Shown here one piece after another: positions 1 through 11,300 of a stretch of 64,000 nt of DNA. Both the position numbers and the translations under genes were made by a program. The notes below the pieces were generated by a model. The model worked only from the letters and a program-made list of their open reading frames with translations. It was not told the origin of the DNA and searched no databases. Each line of letters opens with the position of its first letter. The first letter of the stretch is position 1. The DNA is from Acinetobacter pittii ATCC 19004 = CIP 70.29 (GTDB lineage: Bacteria > Pseudomonadota > Gammaproteobacteria > Pseudomonadales > Moraxellaceae): assembly GCF_000369045.1 (NCBI RefSeq), contig NZ_KB849790.1, positions 689,422 through 753,421 of the forward strand, in the 5' to 3' direction.

Positions 1-243
1 CGTGCTTGTCAGGCAGGCTACGCAGGGATTGCACTTGAGTGGAATGATATGTGCCGTGGTTCAAAACACTGGATTTATGGACCAGACGATGCAGCAAATG
101 AAATTGGTTTAAAACCCATGTTAAGTGGGATCAAAACTGAAGATGAAGGCCTGTATCTTGCCCAACATCAATATTGGTTACACACCATGAAACATGCGAT
201 TGCATCAGAGAAAGAAATTGCTGATCAGGGAGAAACAGCATGA
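1..243 (+). CDS. benA: Benzoate 1,2-dioxygenase large (alpha) subunit, 3' end only
   Basis: The frame is open from the first base to the TGA at 241-243, giving the last 80 residues of a protein that begins before the window. The identification rests on position: it is directly followed by benB, benC and benD in the usual ben order. The fragment belongs to the C-terminal catalytic region of a Rieske-type ring-hydroxylating dioxygenase alpha subunit, and the Rieske and iron ligands lie upstream, out of view. Its stop codon overlaps the benB start in an ATGA junction (240-243), so the two subunits are translationally coupled, as expected for a stoichiometric alpha/beta oxygenase. Confidence 0.9.
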   Translation, partial: RACQAGYAGIALEWNDMCRGSKHWIYGPDDAANEIGLKPMLSGIKTEDEGLYLAQHQYWLHTMKHAIASEKEIADQGETA

Positions 244-740
244 GTGCTCAAGACAAAGCAACTTTAGAAAATATTGCTCAGTTTCTCTATCGTGAAGCTC
301 GCTTTTTAGATGATGAACAATGGGATGACTGGCTTGAATGCTATGCACCAGAAGCTTCTTTCTGGATGCCAGCTTGGGACGACGACGATAGATTAACTGA
401 AGATCCACAATCTGAAATTTCACTTATTTATTATCCAGACCGTCAAGGTTTAGAAGATCGTGTGTTCCGTATTAAAACCGAGCGCTCATCTGCAACCATG
501 CCGGACACACGCACAAGCCACAATATTGCCAACGTTGAAGTGGTTGAGCGCGACGGCGACAAAGTTACTGTTCGCTTTAACTGGAATACCTTGAGTTTCC
601 GTTACAAGACAAATTATAGCTATTTCGGTATGTCACGTTATGTGATCGATTTTTCAGGTGATCAACCAAAAATCTTGAGCAAGTATGTCGTTTTGAAAAA
701 TGACTACATCAATCAAGTCATTGATATCTACCACCTTTAA
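240..740 (+). CDS. benB: Benzoate 1,2-dioxygenase small (beta) subunit
   Basis: This 166-residue protein is the typical size of a ring-hydroxylating dioxygenase beta subunit (SnoaL-like cone fold). It opens with a helical stretch rich in Asp, Glu and Trp ([16 protein letters not shown]) and has the family pattern of a central [11 protein letters not shown] segment and an [10 protein letters not shown] segment. The beta subunit has no cofactor. It assembles with BenA into the oxygenase that dihydroxylates benzoate using electrons from BenC. The start overlaps the benA stop (ATGA). A 71-bp gap with a stem-loop separates it from benC. Confidence 0.95.
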   Translation: MSAQDKATLENIAQFLYREARFLDDEQWDDWLECYAPEASFWMPAWDDDDRLTEDPQSEISLIYYPDRQGLEDRVFRIKTERSSATMPDTRTSHNIANVEVVERDGDKVTVRFNWNTLSFRYKTNYSYFGMSRYVIDFSGDQPKILSKYVVLKNDYINQVIDIYHL

Positions 741-744
741 GACA

Positions 745-780
745 TACCCCCTCAGTTAAACGGACTGTTGGCTGAGGGTA
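745..780 (+). other. Intercistronic stem-loop between benB and benC
   Basis: TACCCCCTCAG and CTGAGGGTA pair (with two extra C in the left arm) around a loop of about 15 bases. There is no U-tract, so it is more likely an mRNA-stability or processing hairpin than a terminator. The structure is seen in the sequence; the role is inferred. Confidence 0.4.
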
Positions 781-781
781 A

Positions 782-1828
<1,047 letters not shown>

Positions 1829-1846
1829 CAGGTGGAGAAATTATCT

Positions 1847-2632
1847 ATGTCAAACCGTCAAAGATTTACCGATAAGGTTGTGATTGTTACGGGTAGTGCT
1901 CAAGGTATTGGTCGTGGCGTGGCACTACAAGTTGCAGCTGAAGGCGGACAAGTCATCATGGCTGACCGCTCTGAATATGTTGAAGACGTTCTCAAAGAAA
2001 TTCAGAGTACAGGTGGCGATGCTGTTACGATTAATGCTGATCTTGAAACCTATGCAGGCGCGCAAGCGGTTGTTGCAAAAGCCATTGAACACTATGGTCG
2101 GGTAGATATCCTGATCAATAATGTGGGTGGTGCGATCTGGATGAAACCTTTTGAAGAGTTTTCCGAAGAAGAGATCACTAAGGAAGTAAATCGCTCATTG
2201 TTTCCAACATTATGGTGCTGCCGCGCTGTGCTACCCGCCATGATTAAGCAACAAGCGGGTGTTATTGTAAATGTCTCTTCAATTGCAACCCGTGCTATTA
2301 ATCGTATTCCCTACTCGGCATCTAAAGGTGGAGTAAATGCTTTAACGGCATCGCTTGCTTTTGAACATGCTAAAGATGGAATTCGAGTCAATGCTGTTGC
2401 GACGGGTGGAACCGAAGCACCATTTCGCAAAGTACCGCGAAACGCCACCCCATTAAGTCAAAATGAAAAAGACTGGATGCAGCAAGTGGTTGATCAAACC
2501 ATAGATCGAACATTTATGGGCCGTTATGGCACAATTCAAGAACAAGTCAATGCAATTTTATTTCTTGCATCAGACGACGCATCGTATATGACCGGATCGG
2601 TTATTCCAGTCGGAGGTGGAGATCAGGGTTAA
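1847..2632 (+). CDS. benD: cis-1,2-dihydroxybenzoate dehydrogenase (benzoate diol dehydrogenase)
   Basis: A short-chain dehydrogenase that oxidises and decarboxylates the benzoate cis-diol to catechol, which enters the beta-ketoadipate pathway. Visible motifs are the NAD site TGSAQGIG near the N-terminus, NNVGG, the catalytic Ser in VNVSSIA and the YxxxK pair in YSASKGG. An in-frame GTG lies 15 bases upstream at 1832, but the GGTGGAG just before the ATG at 1847 is a good ribosome site, so I choose the ATG (261 residues). The stop codon lies inside the loop region of a strong terminator-like hairpin. Confidence 0.95.
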   Translation: MSNRQRFTDKVVIVTGSAQGIGRGVALQVAAEGGQVIMADRSEYVEDVLKEIQSTGGDAVTINADLETYAGAQAVVAKAIEHYGRVDILINNVGGAIWMKPFEEFSEEEITKEVNRSLFPTLWCCRAVLPAMIKQQAGVIVNVSSIATRAINRIPYSASKGGVNALTASLAFEHAKDGIRVNAVATGGTEAPFRKVPRNATPLSQNEKDWMQQVVDQTIDRTFMGRYGTIQEQVNAILFLASDDASYMTGSVIPVGGGDQG

Positions 2633-2645
2633 CCCTGATCTTTTT
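2621..2645 (+). terminator. Hairpin with U-run spanning the benD stop codon
   Basis: GATCAGGG and CCCTGATC pair perfectly over TTAA and are followed by TTTTT. The TAA stop of benD sits at the tip. The form is that of an intrinsic terminator between benD and benE, and translation to the stop codon would cover the left arm. Confidence 0.75.
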
Positions 2646-2689
2646 ATATATTTGGGTAAATAATATGATTTGCATGGAGGCAATCACAC

Positions 2690-3883
2690 ATGGCAACCCT
2701 GTTCAAGACATTAAAAAATGACTGGTCCATATCAGCAACAGTTGCGGGCTTTCTTGCAGTTTTAATTTCTTACTCAGGCCCACTGATTATTTTTTTCCAA
2801 GCTGCTCAGCGTGCCCATGTATCCACCGACATGATGGTGTCATGGATTTGGGGAATCTCAATTGGTGCCGCTGTTTCAGGTATTTATCTTTCGATTAAAT
2901 ATAAAACGCCTGTCATAACCGCATGGTCAGCACCAGGTACAGCCCTGTTAGTTACTCTATTTCCAAACGTCTCGTTGAATGAAGCAGTAGCCGCCTATAT
3001 TACTTCTGCCATTGTTATTTTTTTAATTGGTGTTACAGGTTACTTCGACAAGTTACTGAAGTGGATTCCACAAGACGTCGCTGCGGGCATGATGGCGGGT
3101 ATTCTTTTTCAATTCGGTATTGGCCTATTTACCGCGTCTGATAGCATGCCTTTTATTGTCTTTAGCATGCTTATTGTCTTTTTAATTGCCAAACGTTTAA
3201 TGCCGCGCTACACCATGATTTGGGTGTTAGCTGCAGGAGTTTTATTAAGCCTCATTTTAGGCAAAATGAATCCGGTTGATGTGAGTTTTAGTTTAGCTAT
3301 TCCACAGTGGATTAGCCCAGAATGGACATGGAACACAACACTCAACCTAGCTATTCCTCTCATTTTAGTCAGTCTAACCGGCCAATTTTTACCGGGTATG
3401 GCGATTATGAAACTCAGCGGTTACGACACCCCAGCCAAACCCATTATTACTGTCACCAGTATTGCCTCTTTAGCTGTTGCCTGCGTCGGCGGTATTACCA
3501 TTGTGCTTGCCTCAATTACCGCCGCTTTATGTATGGGCAAAGATGCACATGAACTGAAAGAAAAACGCTATATCACAGGAATTGCCAATGGAATTTTTTA
3601 TATTTTAGGAGGCTTATTTGCTGGCAGTATTGTCATGCTATTTAGCTTACTTCCTAAAGAGTTGGTGGCAGCACTGGCAGGTTTAGCTTTGCTAGGTGCT
3701 ATTGCCACCAATATTTCTGTTGCCATGAAGAATGACAATCAACGCGATGCTGCACTTATTACCTTTTTAGCCACAGCATCAGGCATGCATTTTCTTGGAT
3801 TAAGCTCAGTTTTTTGGGGAATTTGTATTGGTGTAATCGCACATTTCATTCTCACACCACGCTCAACTCCAGCCACAAATTAA
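2690..3883 (+). CDS. benE: Benzoate/H+ symporter, BenE family
   Basis: A 397-residue, strongly hydrophobic inner-membrane protein with about ten to twelve helices, following benD as in the Acinetobacter ben operon. BenE proteins are secondary transporters proposed to import benzoate. The order Gly/Ala-rich helix, PGTALLVTLFP and the polar loops fit that family. An ATGGAGG stretch about 10 bases upstream of the ATG serves as ribosome site. A terminator-like hairpin separates it from benD, so its level may be lower than that of the enzymes. Confidence 0.9.
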   Translation: MATLFKTLKNDWSISATVAGFLAVLISYSGPLIIFFQAAQRAHVSTDMMVSWIWGISIGAAVSGIYLSIKYKTPVITAWSAPGTALLVTLFPNVSLNEAVAAYITSAIVIFLIGVTGYFDKLLKWIPQDVAAGMMAGILFQFGIGLFTASDSMPFIVFSMLIVFLIAKRLMPRYTMIWVLAAGVLLSLILGKMNPVDVSFSLAIPQWISPEWTWNTTLNLAIPLILVSLTGQFLPGMAIMKLSGYDTPAKPIITVTSIASLAVACVGGITIVLASITAALCMGKDAHELKEKRYITGIANGIFYILGGLFAGSIVMLFSLLPKELVAALAGLALLGAIATNISVAMKNDNQRDAALITFLATASGMHFLGLSSVFWGICIGVIAHFILTPRSTPATN

Positions 3884-4360
3884 TTTTTTATCTAAGCGCC
3901 CGCCACTAAAATAAAGCCTCAATCGCCAAATCAGGATGCAAATAATTTGCTAATTCTGACTTGGTGATTTTTATTAAATATAGATTAAATTTAATTTCCA
4001 AGATTAATCTCTAAAATAATTAAATAATAGACTTTAGTATTTTGTTTTTATATTTTCACTTCAATTCATAATATAAATTTAACGATATTTTTAACTGTGA
4101 TTCCAATCAATAAAATTAATAAAAAAACATCTATAAAATCCTTAAAATTCTCACAATACAATATTTAACCCTATTTTAAAGACACAACAAATTTAGCTAA
4201 AACAATAAAAATAAATATATATTTTTCAAATAATTAAATCAATAAAAGTACAATACCTTAAAGACATAAAGATATATCAATTAGGTTTTTGACTCTAATC
4301 CAATAACAAAATAGTTTATTAAAAAATAACGCGATGCTTCACAAATTGGAGGTGAAGAAA
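3884..4360. promoter_or_regulatory. 477-bp AT-rich spacer between benE and benK
   Basis: No gene is supported here. The stretch is extremely A+T-rich with many short A and T runs. Near its right end I see TTGACT (4289-4294), a 17-bp spacer and TAGTTT (4312-4317), a plausible sigma-70 promoter with a weak -10. About 35 bp further upstream an ATAC-N7-ACAT half-matched dyad (4253-4267) resembles the ATAC-N7-GTAT site of BenM/CatM regulators. Its centre is about 64 bp before the predicted start, the usual position for LysR-type binding. The rest shows nothing recognisable. Confidence 0.4.
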
Positions 4361-5719
4361 ATGGATACGAGCAAGGTTAATATTAATGAGTTAATTGATA
4401 AAGCCAGTTTTACATCTTTCCATTGGAAAGTTTTAATCTGGTGCTTACTTATTATTATTTTTGATGGATATGATTTAGTTATTTATGGGGTTGCTCTTCC
4501 TCTGTTAATGCAACAATGGTCATTAACTGCGGTAGAAGCTGGTTTACTCGCCAGTGCTGCTTTATTCGGTATGATGTTTGGTGCCATGATTTTCGGCACG
4601 CTTTCAGACAGACTAGGACGTAAAAAAACCATTCTGATTTGTGTCACCTTATTTAGTGGATTTACCTTTATAGGTGCCTTTGCCAAAGGACCAACTGAGT
4701 TTGCTATTTTGCGCTTTATTGCAGGTCTTGGGATTGGTGGCGTTATGCCAAACGTTGTAGCACTTATGACCGAATATGCACCCAAAAAAATCCGCAGTAC
4801 CTTAGTTGCAATTATGTTTAGTGGCTATGCAATTGGTGGTATGACATCTGCTCTACTCGGTGCATGGCTCGTGAAAGACATGGGCTGGCAAATCATGTTT
4901 TTAATTGCGGGTATTCCCCTATTACTGCTTCCGCTCATCTGGAAATTTTTGCCAGAATCTCTCGCCTTTTTAGTGAAATCAAACCATAGCGAGCAGGCGA
5001 AAGGTATTGTTAGTAAAATTGCGCCTCAAACTCAGGTAAACGCCAATACTCAACTGGTGTTAAATGAAAGCACCACAACCGATGCCCCTGTCCGTGCGCT
5101 TTTCCAGCAAGGTCGTACCTTCAGCACATTTATGTTCTGGATTGCTTTCTTTATGTGCTTACTCATGGTGTATGCCTTAGGAAGCTGGTTACCTAAACTC
5201 ATGCTACAAGCGGGCTACTCATTAGGTGCAAGCATGTTATTTCTCTTTGCACTCAATATTGGCGGCATGGTCGGTGCAATTGGTGGCGGTGCTTTAGCAG
5301 ACAGATTCCATTTAAAACCTGTTATTACGATCATGTTTATTGTGGGATCAGCAGCTTTAATTCTGCTTGGCATTAATAGTCCACAATTTATTTTATATAG
5401 CCTGATTGCGATTGCTGGCGCTGCCACAATTGGTTCACAAATCTTACTCTACACTTTCGTGGCACAGTTCTATCCAACAGCACTTCGTTCAACTGGCATG
5501 GGCTGGGCATCTGGAATTGGTCGTATTGGCGCGATTATCGGACCAGTTTTAACCGGAGCGCTACTCACACTTGAGCTTCCTCACCAAATGAATTTCTTAG
5601 CGATTGCAATTCCGGGTGTGATTGCTGCATTTGCAATATTTATGGTCAATCTCAAAGCCTCTGTTGCTGCACAAACACCATCAACTTTTAACCCTCAAAA
5701 CACGCTTACCCAGCAGTAA
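4361..5719 (+). CDS. benK: Benzoate transporter of the major facilitator superfamily
   Basis: This 452-residue MFS permease of the aromatic acid:H+ symporter (AAHS) type imports benzoate. It has twelve predicted helices. The N-terminal charged stretch is followed by DGYDLVIYG in helix 1, a hallmark of the aromatic acid carriers. The loop 2-3 motif is GTLSDRLGRKK and the matching loop 8-9 motif is GGGALADRFHLK. An upstream in-frame ATG exists at 4334, but GGAGGTG lies just before the ATG at 4361, which I take as start. The gene lies between benE and the porin benP and probably has its own regulated promoter in the long upstream spacer. Confidence 0.93.
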   Translation: MDTSKVNINELIDKASFTSFHWKVLIWCLLIIIFDGYDLVIYGVALPLLMQQWSLTAVEAGLLASAALFGMMFGAMIFGTLSDRLGRKKTILICVTLFSGFTFIGAFAKGPTEFAILRFIAGLGIGGVMPNVVALMTEYAPKKIRSTLVAIMFSGYAIGGMTSALLGAWLVKDMGWQIMFLIAGIPLLLLPLIWKFLPESLAFLVKSNHSEQAKGIVSKIAPQTQVNANTQLVLNESTTTDAPVRALFQQGRTFSTFMFWIAFFMCLLMVYALGSWLPKLMLQAGYSLGASMLFLFALNIGGMVGAIGGGALADRFHLKPVITIMFIVGSAALILLGINSPQFILYSLIAIAGAATIGSQILLYTFVAQFYPTALRSTGMGWASGIGRIGAIIGPVLTGALLTLELPHQMNFLAIAIPGVIAAFAIFMVNLKASVAAQTPSTFNPQNTLTQQ

Positions 5720-5725
5720 ACATAA

Positions 5726-5751
5726 ATGCGCCGAGGACTGGCGCATCTTTT
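5726..5751 (+). terminator. Terminator-like hairpin between benK and benP
   Basis: ATGCGCC pairs with GGCGCAT over a 7-base loop, followed by CTTTTT. It lies only 12 bases before the benP start, so it may reduce rather than block readthrough. Confidence 0.65.
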
Positions 5752-5763
5752 TGGAAATGGATT

Positions 5764-7020
5764 ATGGAATTATTACACCGCTTTAAGCCATGTGCTTTAA
5801 CTTTCGCGAGCTTAGTATTGATGTGTGGCAATTCATTCGCTGCAAATCCAAATCAGCAGCCCGAAGATGAATGGAAGTTCACGCTAAAGAATGCCTATAT
5901 CAATCGTAATTTTGATAATGATGCACTCAAAGATACTGGCAGTTGGTCTCAGGCAGCATCATTATTTTATAAATCGAAAATGCATGACACCCCTCTGCAA
6001 ATTGCAGATAAGCCCATTACAATTGGTGCAGATGCTTCCGTTCAATACGCCGTGCGCTTAAGTTCAGACAAACATGTTGCTGACACAGTTTTGCCTTTTA
6101 ATAAAGAAACTCAGTCACAAGCATCCGACTTCTTAAAATACGGTGCAACTTTAAAACTAGGATATGACAAAACTCTTTTAAGTGTCGGTGAGCTTTGGTT
6201 AGACCTGCCTGTAACGGCTGTTGATGCGAGCCGACAATTACTTGCCTCTTATTGGGGAACCAATCTTAAGTCGCAACTTTCAGATCAGCTTTATGCAGAA
6301 ATTGGCCGAGTGGAAAAAGTCTCTCCACGTAATGAAGAAGATTTTAAAAAGTTTTCGTTCACGGCAAATGGAATTACCAAAGAATCTGATGGTTTAAATT
6401 ATATTGACTTGCGCTATCAATTCACGCCGTCACTTAAGGGTGAATATTACTTTGGTAATTTGGAAGACCTCTACAACAAACACTATGTAGGGCTTGAGCA
6501 TAATTGGAAACAACCTAATTTCGCTCTTACTTCCAAGTTTAAGTACTTCAATGCAAAAGATGACGGCAATACCTTTGATATTGATGCGCAAAACATTGGG
6601 GCGTTAGAAACACTTAAAGTAAAGAACCATACCTTTGGTTTGGGTTACCAACAAATTATGGGTGAGTCGGCTTATCCATTACCGGATGGTTTCTTACCAG
6701 AGACTTATTTCATTAACTGGAATGCAACGGGTTTCTTTAAAGAAGACGAAAAGTCTTACCATGTCATGTATGGCTATGACTTTAAAGACTATGTACCGGG
6801 CTTAAATGCAATGGTGAAATACGTTTACGGTCATGATTTTAAAGCAGCCAAAGGCGAAAAAAATCATGAAACTGAGTCAAATGTAATTTTAAACTATGCG
6901 TTTCAACAGCCATTCTTAAAGGGGGTTGCCCTGCAATACATTCGTATTGATTACAACGTTAAACATGGTAATGACTTTGGTGAAGATCGTCTATTTGTAA
7001 ACTACACCAAAAAGTTTTAA
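5764..7020 (+). CDS. benP: Outer-membrane porin of the OprD family, benzoate-specific
   Basis: A 418-residue protein with a signal peptide ending in NSFA-A (about residue 27). It is followed by alternating short amphipathic strands rich in Tyr, Phe, Gly and charged residues and ends in a terminal Phe (VNYTKKF), the hallmark of outer-membrane beta barrels. The size and the LRYQF...KGEYYFGNLED type strands match OprD/BenP channels for small carboxylates. Its position after benK gives the set outer-membrane channel, inner-membrane carriers and enzymes. The precise substrate is inferred from context. Confidence 0.88.
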   Translation: MELLHRFKPCALTFASLVLMCGNSFAANPNQQPEDEWKFTLKNAYINRNFDNDALKDTGSWSQAASLFYKSKMHDTPLQIADKPITIGADASVQYAVRLSSDKHVADTVLPFNKETQSQASDFLKYGATLKLGYDKTLLSVGELWLDLPVTAVDASRQLLASYWGTNLKSQLSDQLYAEIGRVEKVSPRNEEDFKKFSFTANGITKESDGLNYIDLRYQFTPSLKGEYYFGNLEDLYNKHYVGLEHNWKQPNFALTSKFKYFNAKDDGNTFDIDAQNIGALETLKVKNHTFGLGYQQIMGESAYPLPDGFLPETYFINWNATGFFKEDEKSYHVMYGYDFKDYVPGLNAMVKYVYGHDFKAAKGEKNHETESNVILNYAFQQPFLKGVALQYIRIDYNVKHGNDFGEDRLFVNYTKKF

Positions 7021-7039
7021 TCATTTTTGATTCAATTCA

Positions 7040-7061
7040 AGCGGGCTAATTTTAGTCCGCT
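7040..7061 (+). terminator. Terminator after benP
   Basis: AGCGGGCT pairs with AGTCCGCT (one G-U-type mismatch) over AATTTT, then a T-rich tail. Confidence 0.6.
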
Positions 7062-7080
7062 CTATTATTTTTGACTCATA

Positions 7081-7105
7081 AAAAAACGCTCTTACGAGCG
7101 TTTTT
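7081..7105 (-). terminator. Bidirectional terminator, ketosynthase gene side
   Basis: AAAAACGCTC and GAGCGTTTTT pair perfectly over TTAC. The A-run and T-run on either side suit both strands. It lies between the convergent ends of benP and the FabH-like gene. Confidence 0.8.
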
Positions 7106-7120
7106 AATTAATTTAGTAAC

Positions 7121-8236
<1,116 letters not shown>

Positions 8237-8251
8237 CTAAAAAAATGAATA

Positions 8252-8314
8252 GGGTCTGTTAATCTTTCATTTATAAATTGCGTTGTAGGCTAAACAACAA
8301 CATAAACAGACCCC
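8252..8314. repeat. 63-bp inverted-repeat-bounded element (MITE-like)
   Basis: It begins GGGTCTGTT and ends AACAGACCCC, so the ends are inverted repeats of at least 9 bp. The first 37 bases match the left end of the 294-bp element at 46,161 at 29 positions. This suggests a solo or internally deleted copy of the same family. It sits in the 95 bp between hrpA and the ketosynthase gene and could also act as a transcript hairpin. Confidence 0.55.
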
Positions 8315-8322
8315 GATCTATC

Positions 8323-11300
8323 TTAACTGATTCCCAAACGATCCCATAACTTTTGCAGTCGAGTTGGCGAAATAGGCATCTTGGTTTTCATCGGTTGAGA
8401 AAATAAAGAAATGCGGAATTCTTCCAACATCAAATACAATTCTTTGATTTTTGGATCGTTTTTGAATTTAAATACCTTGTCCATCCATGGATCGACATCG
8501 TCAATTGCAGCATGATCTCGCTGTAGATTATTTGGCAATCGATCTAAACGCAATAGCAGTGCTTTTAAATAACGCGGGTATTCCTGCCAAAGATCGACTG
8601 GTTGGCGGTAAACAAAATTGCCAAGTGACATTAAATCTAACTGATCTTCAATATCATCAATACTGCGTCCAAATACGTCTGGATCAAGTACTAAAAGCTG
8701 ACGACGAATTTGTTGCCACTGAATATAAATATCACTTAATTGCTCAAGTGCTTGCTGACCATAACCCAAAAATTGTTTTTTGACCTGATCTAGCAGCTTA
8801 TTAAATTCGTCAGCGTTAATTGGCAAAGTCGTAATTGCCATTTGCAAGGTTGCATAGACTAACATCTGCTCAAGCTTAGCTTTATCGCCCAAAGGAGAAT
8901 AAGCCAACGCGAGCGGTTTTGAAATCTGCTTTTTCAACTGGCGAACCAAATCACCAAGTTGCATATGAACCAGACGAATAATCCCTTCGCGATGCTGTTT
9001 AATCGCCTCAGCTTGATCATTAAACGTTTGAATAACAATGCCTGACTCATCTTTAGCTTCGAGGTCAGCAAAAGCCTTGGTCGGAACTAAAGCCTGATAT
9101 TGTTTAACTACAACGCCCGTGACTTTATGAGAAGCCTCAAAAGTAAAGTTTTCAGGAAAGTCTTTAAACTCGCCTTTTTGCTGTTTAACTGGACGATGTG
9201 TTTCCACTCGGCAACGTGCTTTTAACTCAGGTAAATCACGCCCTTTCGCAATCAGCTTACCTTTTTCATCAATCACTTTAATGAAAGGTACCAAATATGG
9301 ATCAATACGTTCAAACGAGAAATCTTTTTCAGTAATTTGCTCGCCACGTAAGACAAAAGCTAAATAACTAAAAATATGTTCACGTAAATGTACTGCATCA
9401 ACCCCTTGCATGAGCTTACGAGCTGTATCAGGAATTGGCACCACATTACGACGCTTGTCTTTAGGTAAAGCTTTGAGTAAAGCCTCAATTAAATCTTGGC
9501 GCCAACCTGGAATTCCCCATGACCAGATATTTTCATCGACTTGAGGCAACGCCTGTACAGGAATTTGAACAGTAGCACCATCTTCGTCATGGCTCGGGTC
9601 AAAATGATATGTGGTTGCTAAACGCAGCTGCCCATTGTGTAAATGATCTGGGAATTGCTGCGTAGTTGGCCGATCATTGAGCCAGAGCGCATCATCGTCA
9701 ATAAATAAATAACGAGGATTATTTGCTTCTACAGTTGCACGCCAGTCTTCAAAGCTACGGCGACTCGCGATTTCCTCAGGAATTTTCGACGCATAAAACT
9801 GATAAATTGTTTCTTCATCCACCACCAAATCACGACGACGCAATTTATCTTCAACTCGCTCTACTTCTTCAAGCTTAAGTAAATTGTGTTTTAAAAATGG
9901 TGGAACTGTACCCAAGTTACCAGTAGTTAATGCATCGCGTAAGAAAATCTCATGAGCAGCAGGCTGATCAACTTTTTCAAAATTAATTAACCGTTTTGGC
10001 TCAATAATTAAACCAAATAAAGAAATTTGCGCATACGCATTGACGATTCCCGCTTTCTTAGACCAATGCGGCTCGAAATAGTGATATTTCAACAAGTCGC
10101 GTGCAGCAAGTAAAATCCATTCAGGGTCAATTTTGGCTAAAGTACGTAAGTACACTTGAGAGGTTTCGACCATCTCAAAAGCCATCACCCAAGAGGTATT
10201 GGTTTTATGCAAAGTACTCGCAGGGAAAACTTTAGCCTTTTGCTGACGCACTGCCATAAAGGTATTTCGTTCATCAGTTTTATTGGCAATAAACGATAAT
10301 AAACCTGTCAGCAATGCACGATGCAAGTTTTCATAATTCGCAGGTTTTTCATTAAAACTGAGTTTTAAGCCTTCGGCTAACTCAACCAATTGCTGGTGTG
10401 TCTGTTTCCATTCACGTAAACGCAACCAGCTTAAGAAATGCTGCTTGGCAAATTGACGGCGTTTATTTTCAGACATCCCTGCTTCGCCTTTAGGATTCAA
10501 AGTATCCCAAAGCTTCAAATAAAATAGAAAATCTGAATCCGCTTCTTTAAACAAAGCATGCTTTTGGTCAGCTTGCATCTGTTTGTCGGCCGGACGCTCA
10601 CGCGGGTCCTGAACAGCTAAAGCACTTACCACAATTAAGATTTCTTTGAGTACGCCAAAATGAGCACCACCCACGATCATACGTGCCAAACGTGGATCAA
10701 TTGGCATACGTGCCATCATTTGCCCGACTTTAGTCAGCTCATTTTTCTTCTCGTTAAGTGCGCCTAACTCAATCAGCAACTTACGACCATCATTTACAAG
10801 GCGGAAATCTGGCGGCTCAATAAAATCGAAGTTTTCTAACTCACCTAACCCTAAACTCTGCATTTGCAAAATAACAGATGCTAAGTTGGTTCTTTTAATT
10901 TCAGGTTCGGTAAATTCAGGACGACTGAAAAAGTCTTCTTCGCTATATAAACGGATACACACACCCGGAGCAATACGGCCACAACGCCCTTTACGCTGAT
11001 TGGCTGCGGCTTGAGAAATTGCTTCAATTGGTAAGCGTTGTACACGTGAACGGTAGTTATAACGTGATATACGAGCAAAACCACTATCAATCACATAACG
11101 AATGTTTGGAACCGTAAGTGCAGTTTCGGCCACGTTCGTCGCAATAATAATACGACGGCCTTTACCACCCGGACTAAAAATCTTCTGTTGTTCAGAAACA
11201 GCTAAACGCGCATACAAAGGTAAAATTTCGGTATGTCTTGGCCCGTACTTTTGCAAGGTTTCCTGCAATTCTCGAATTTCTTGCTCTGTGCTTGAGAAAA

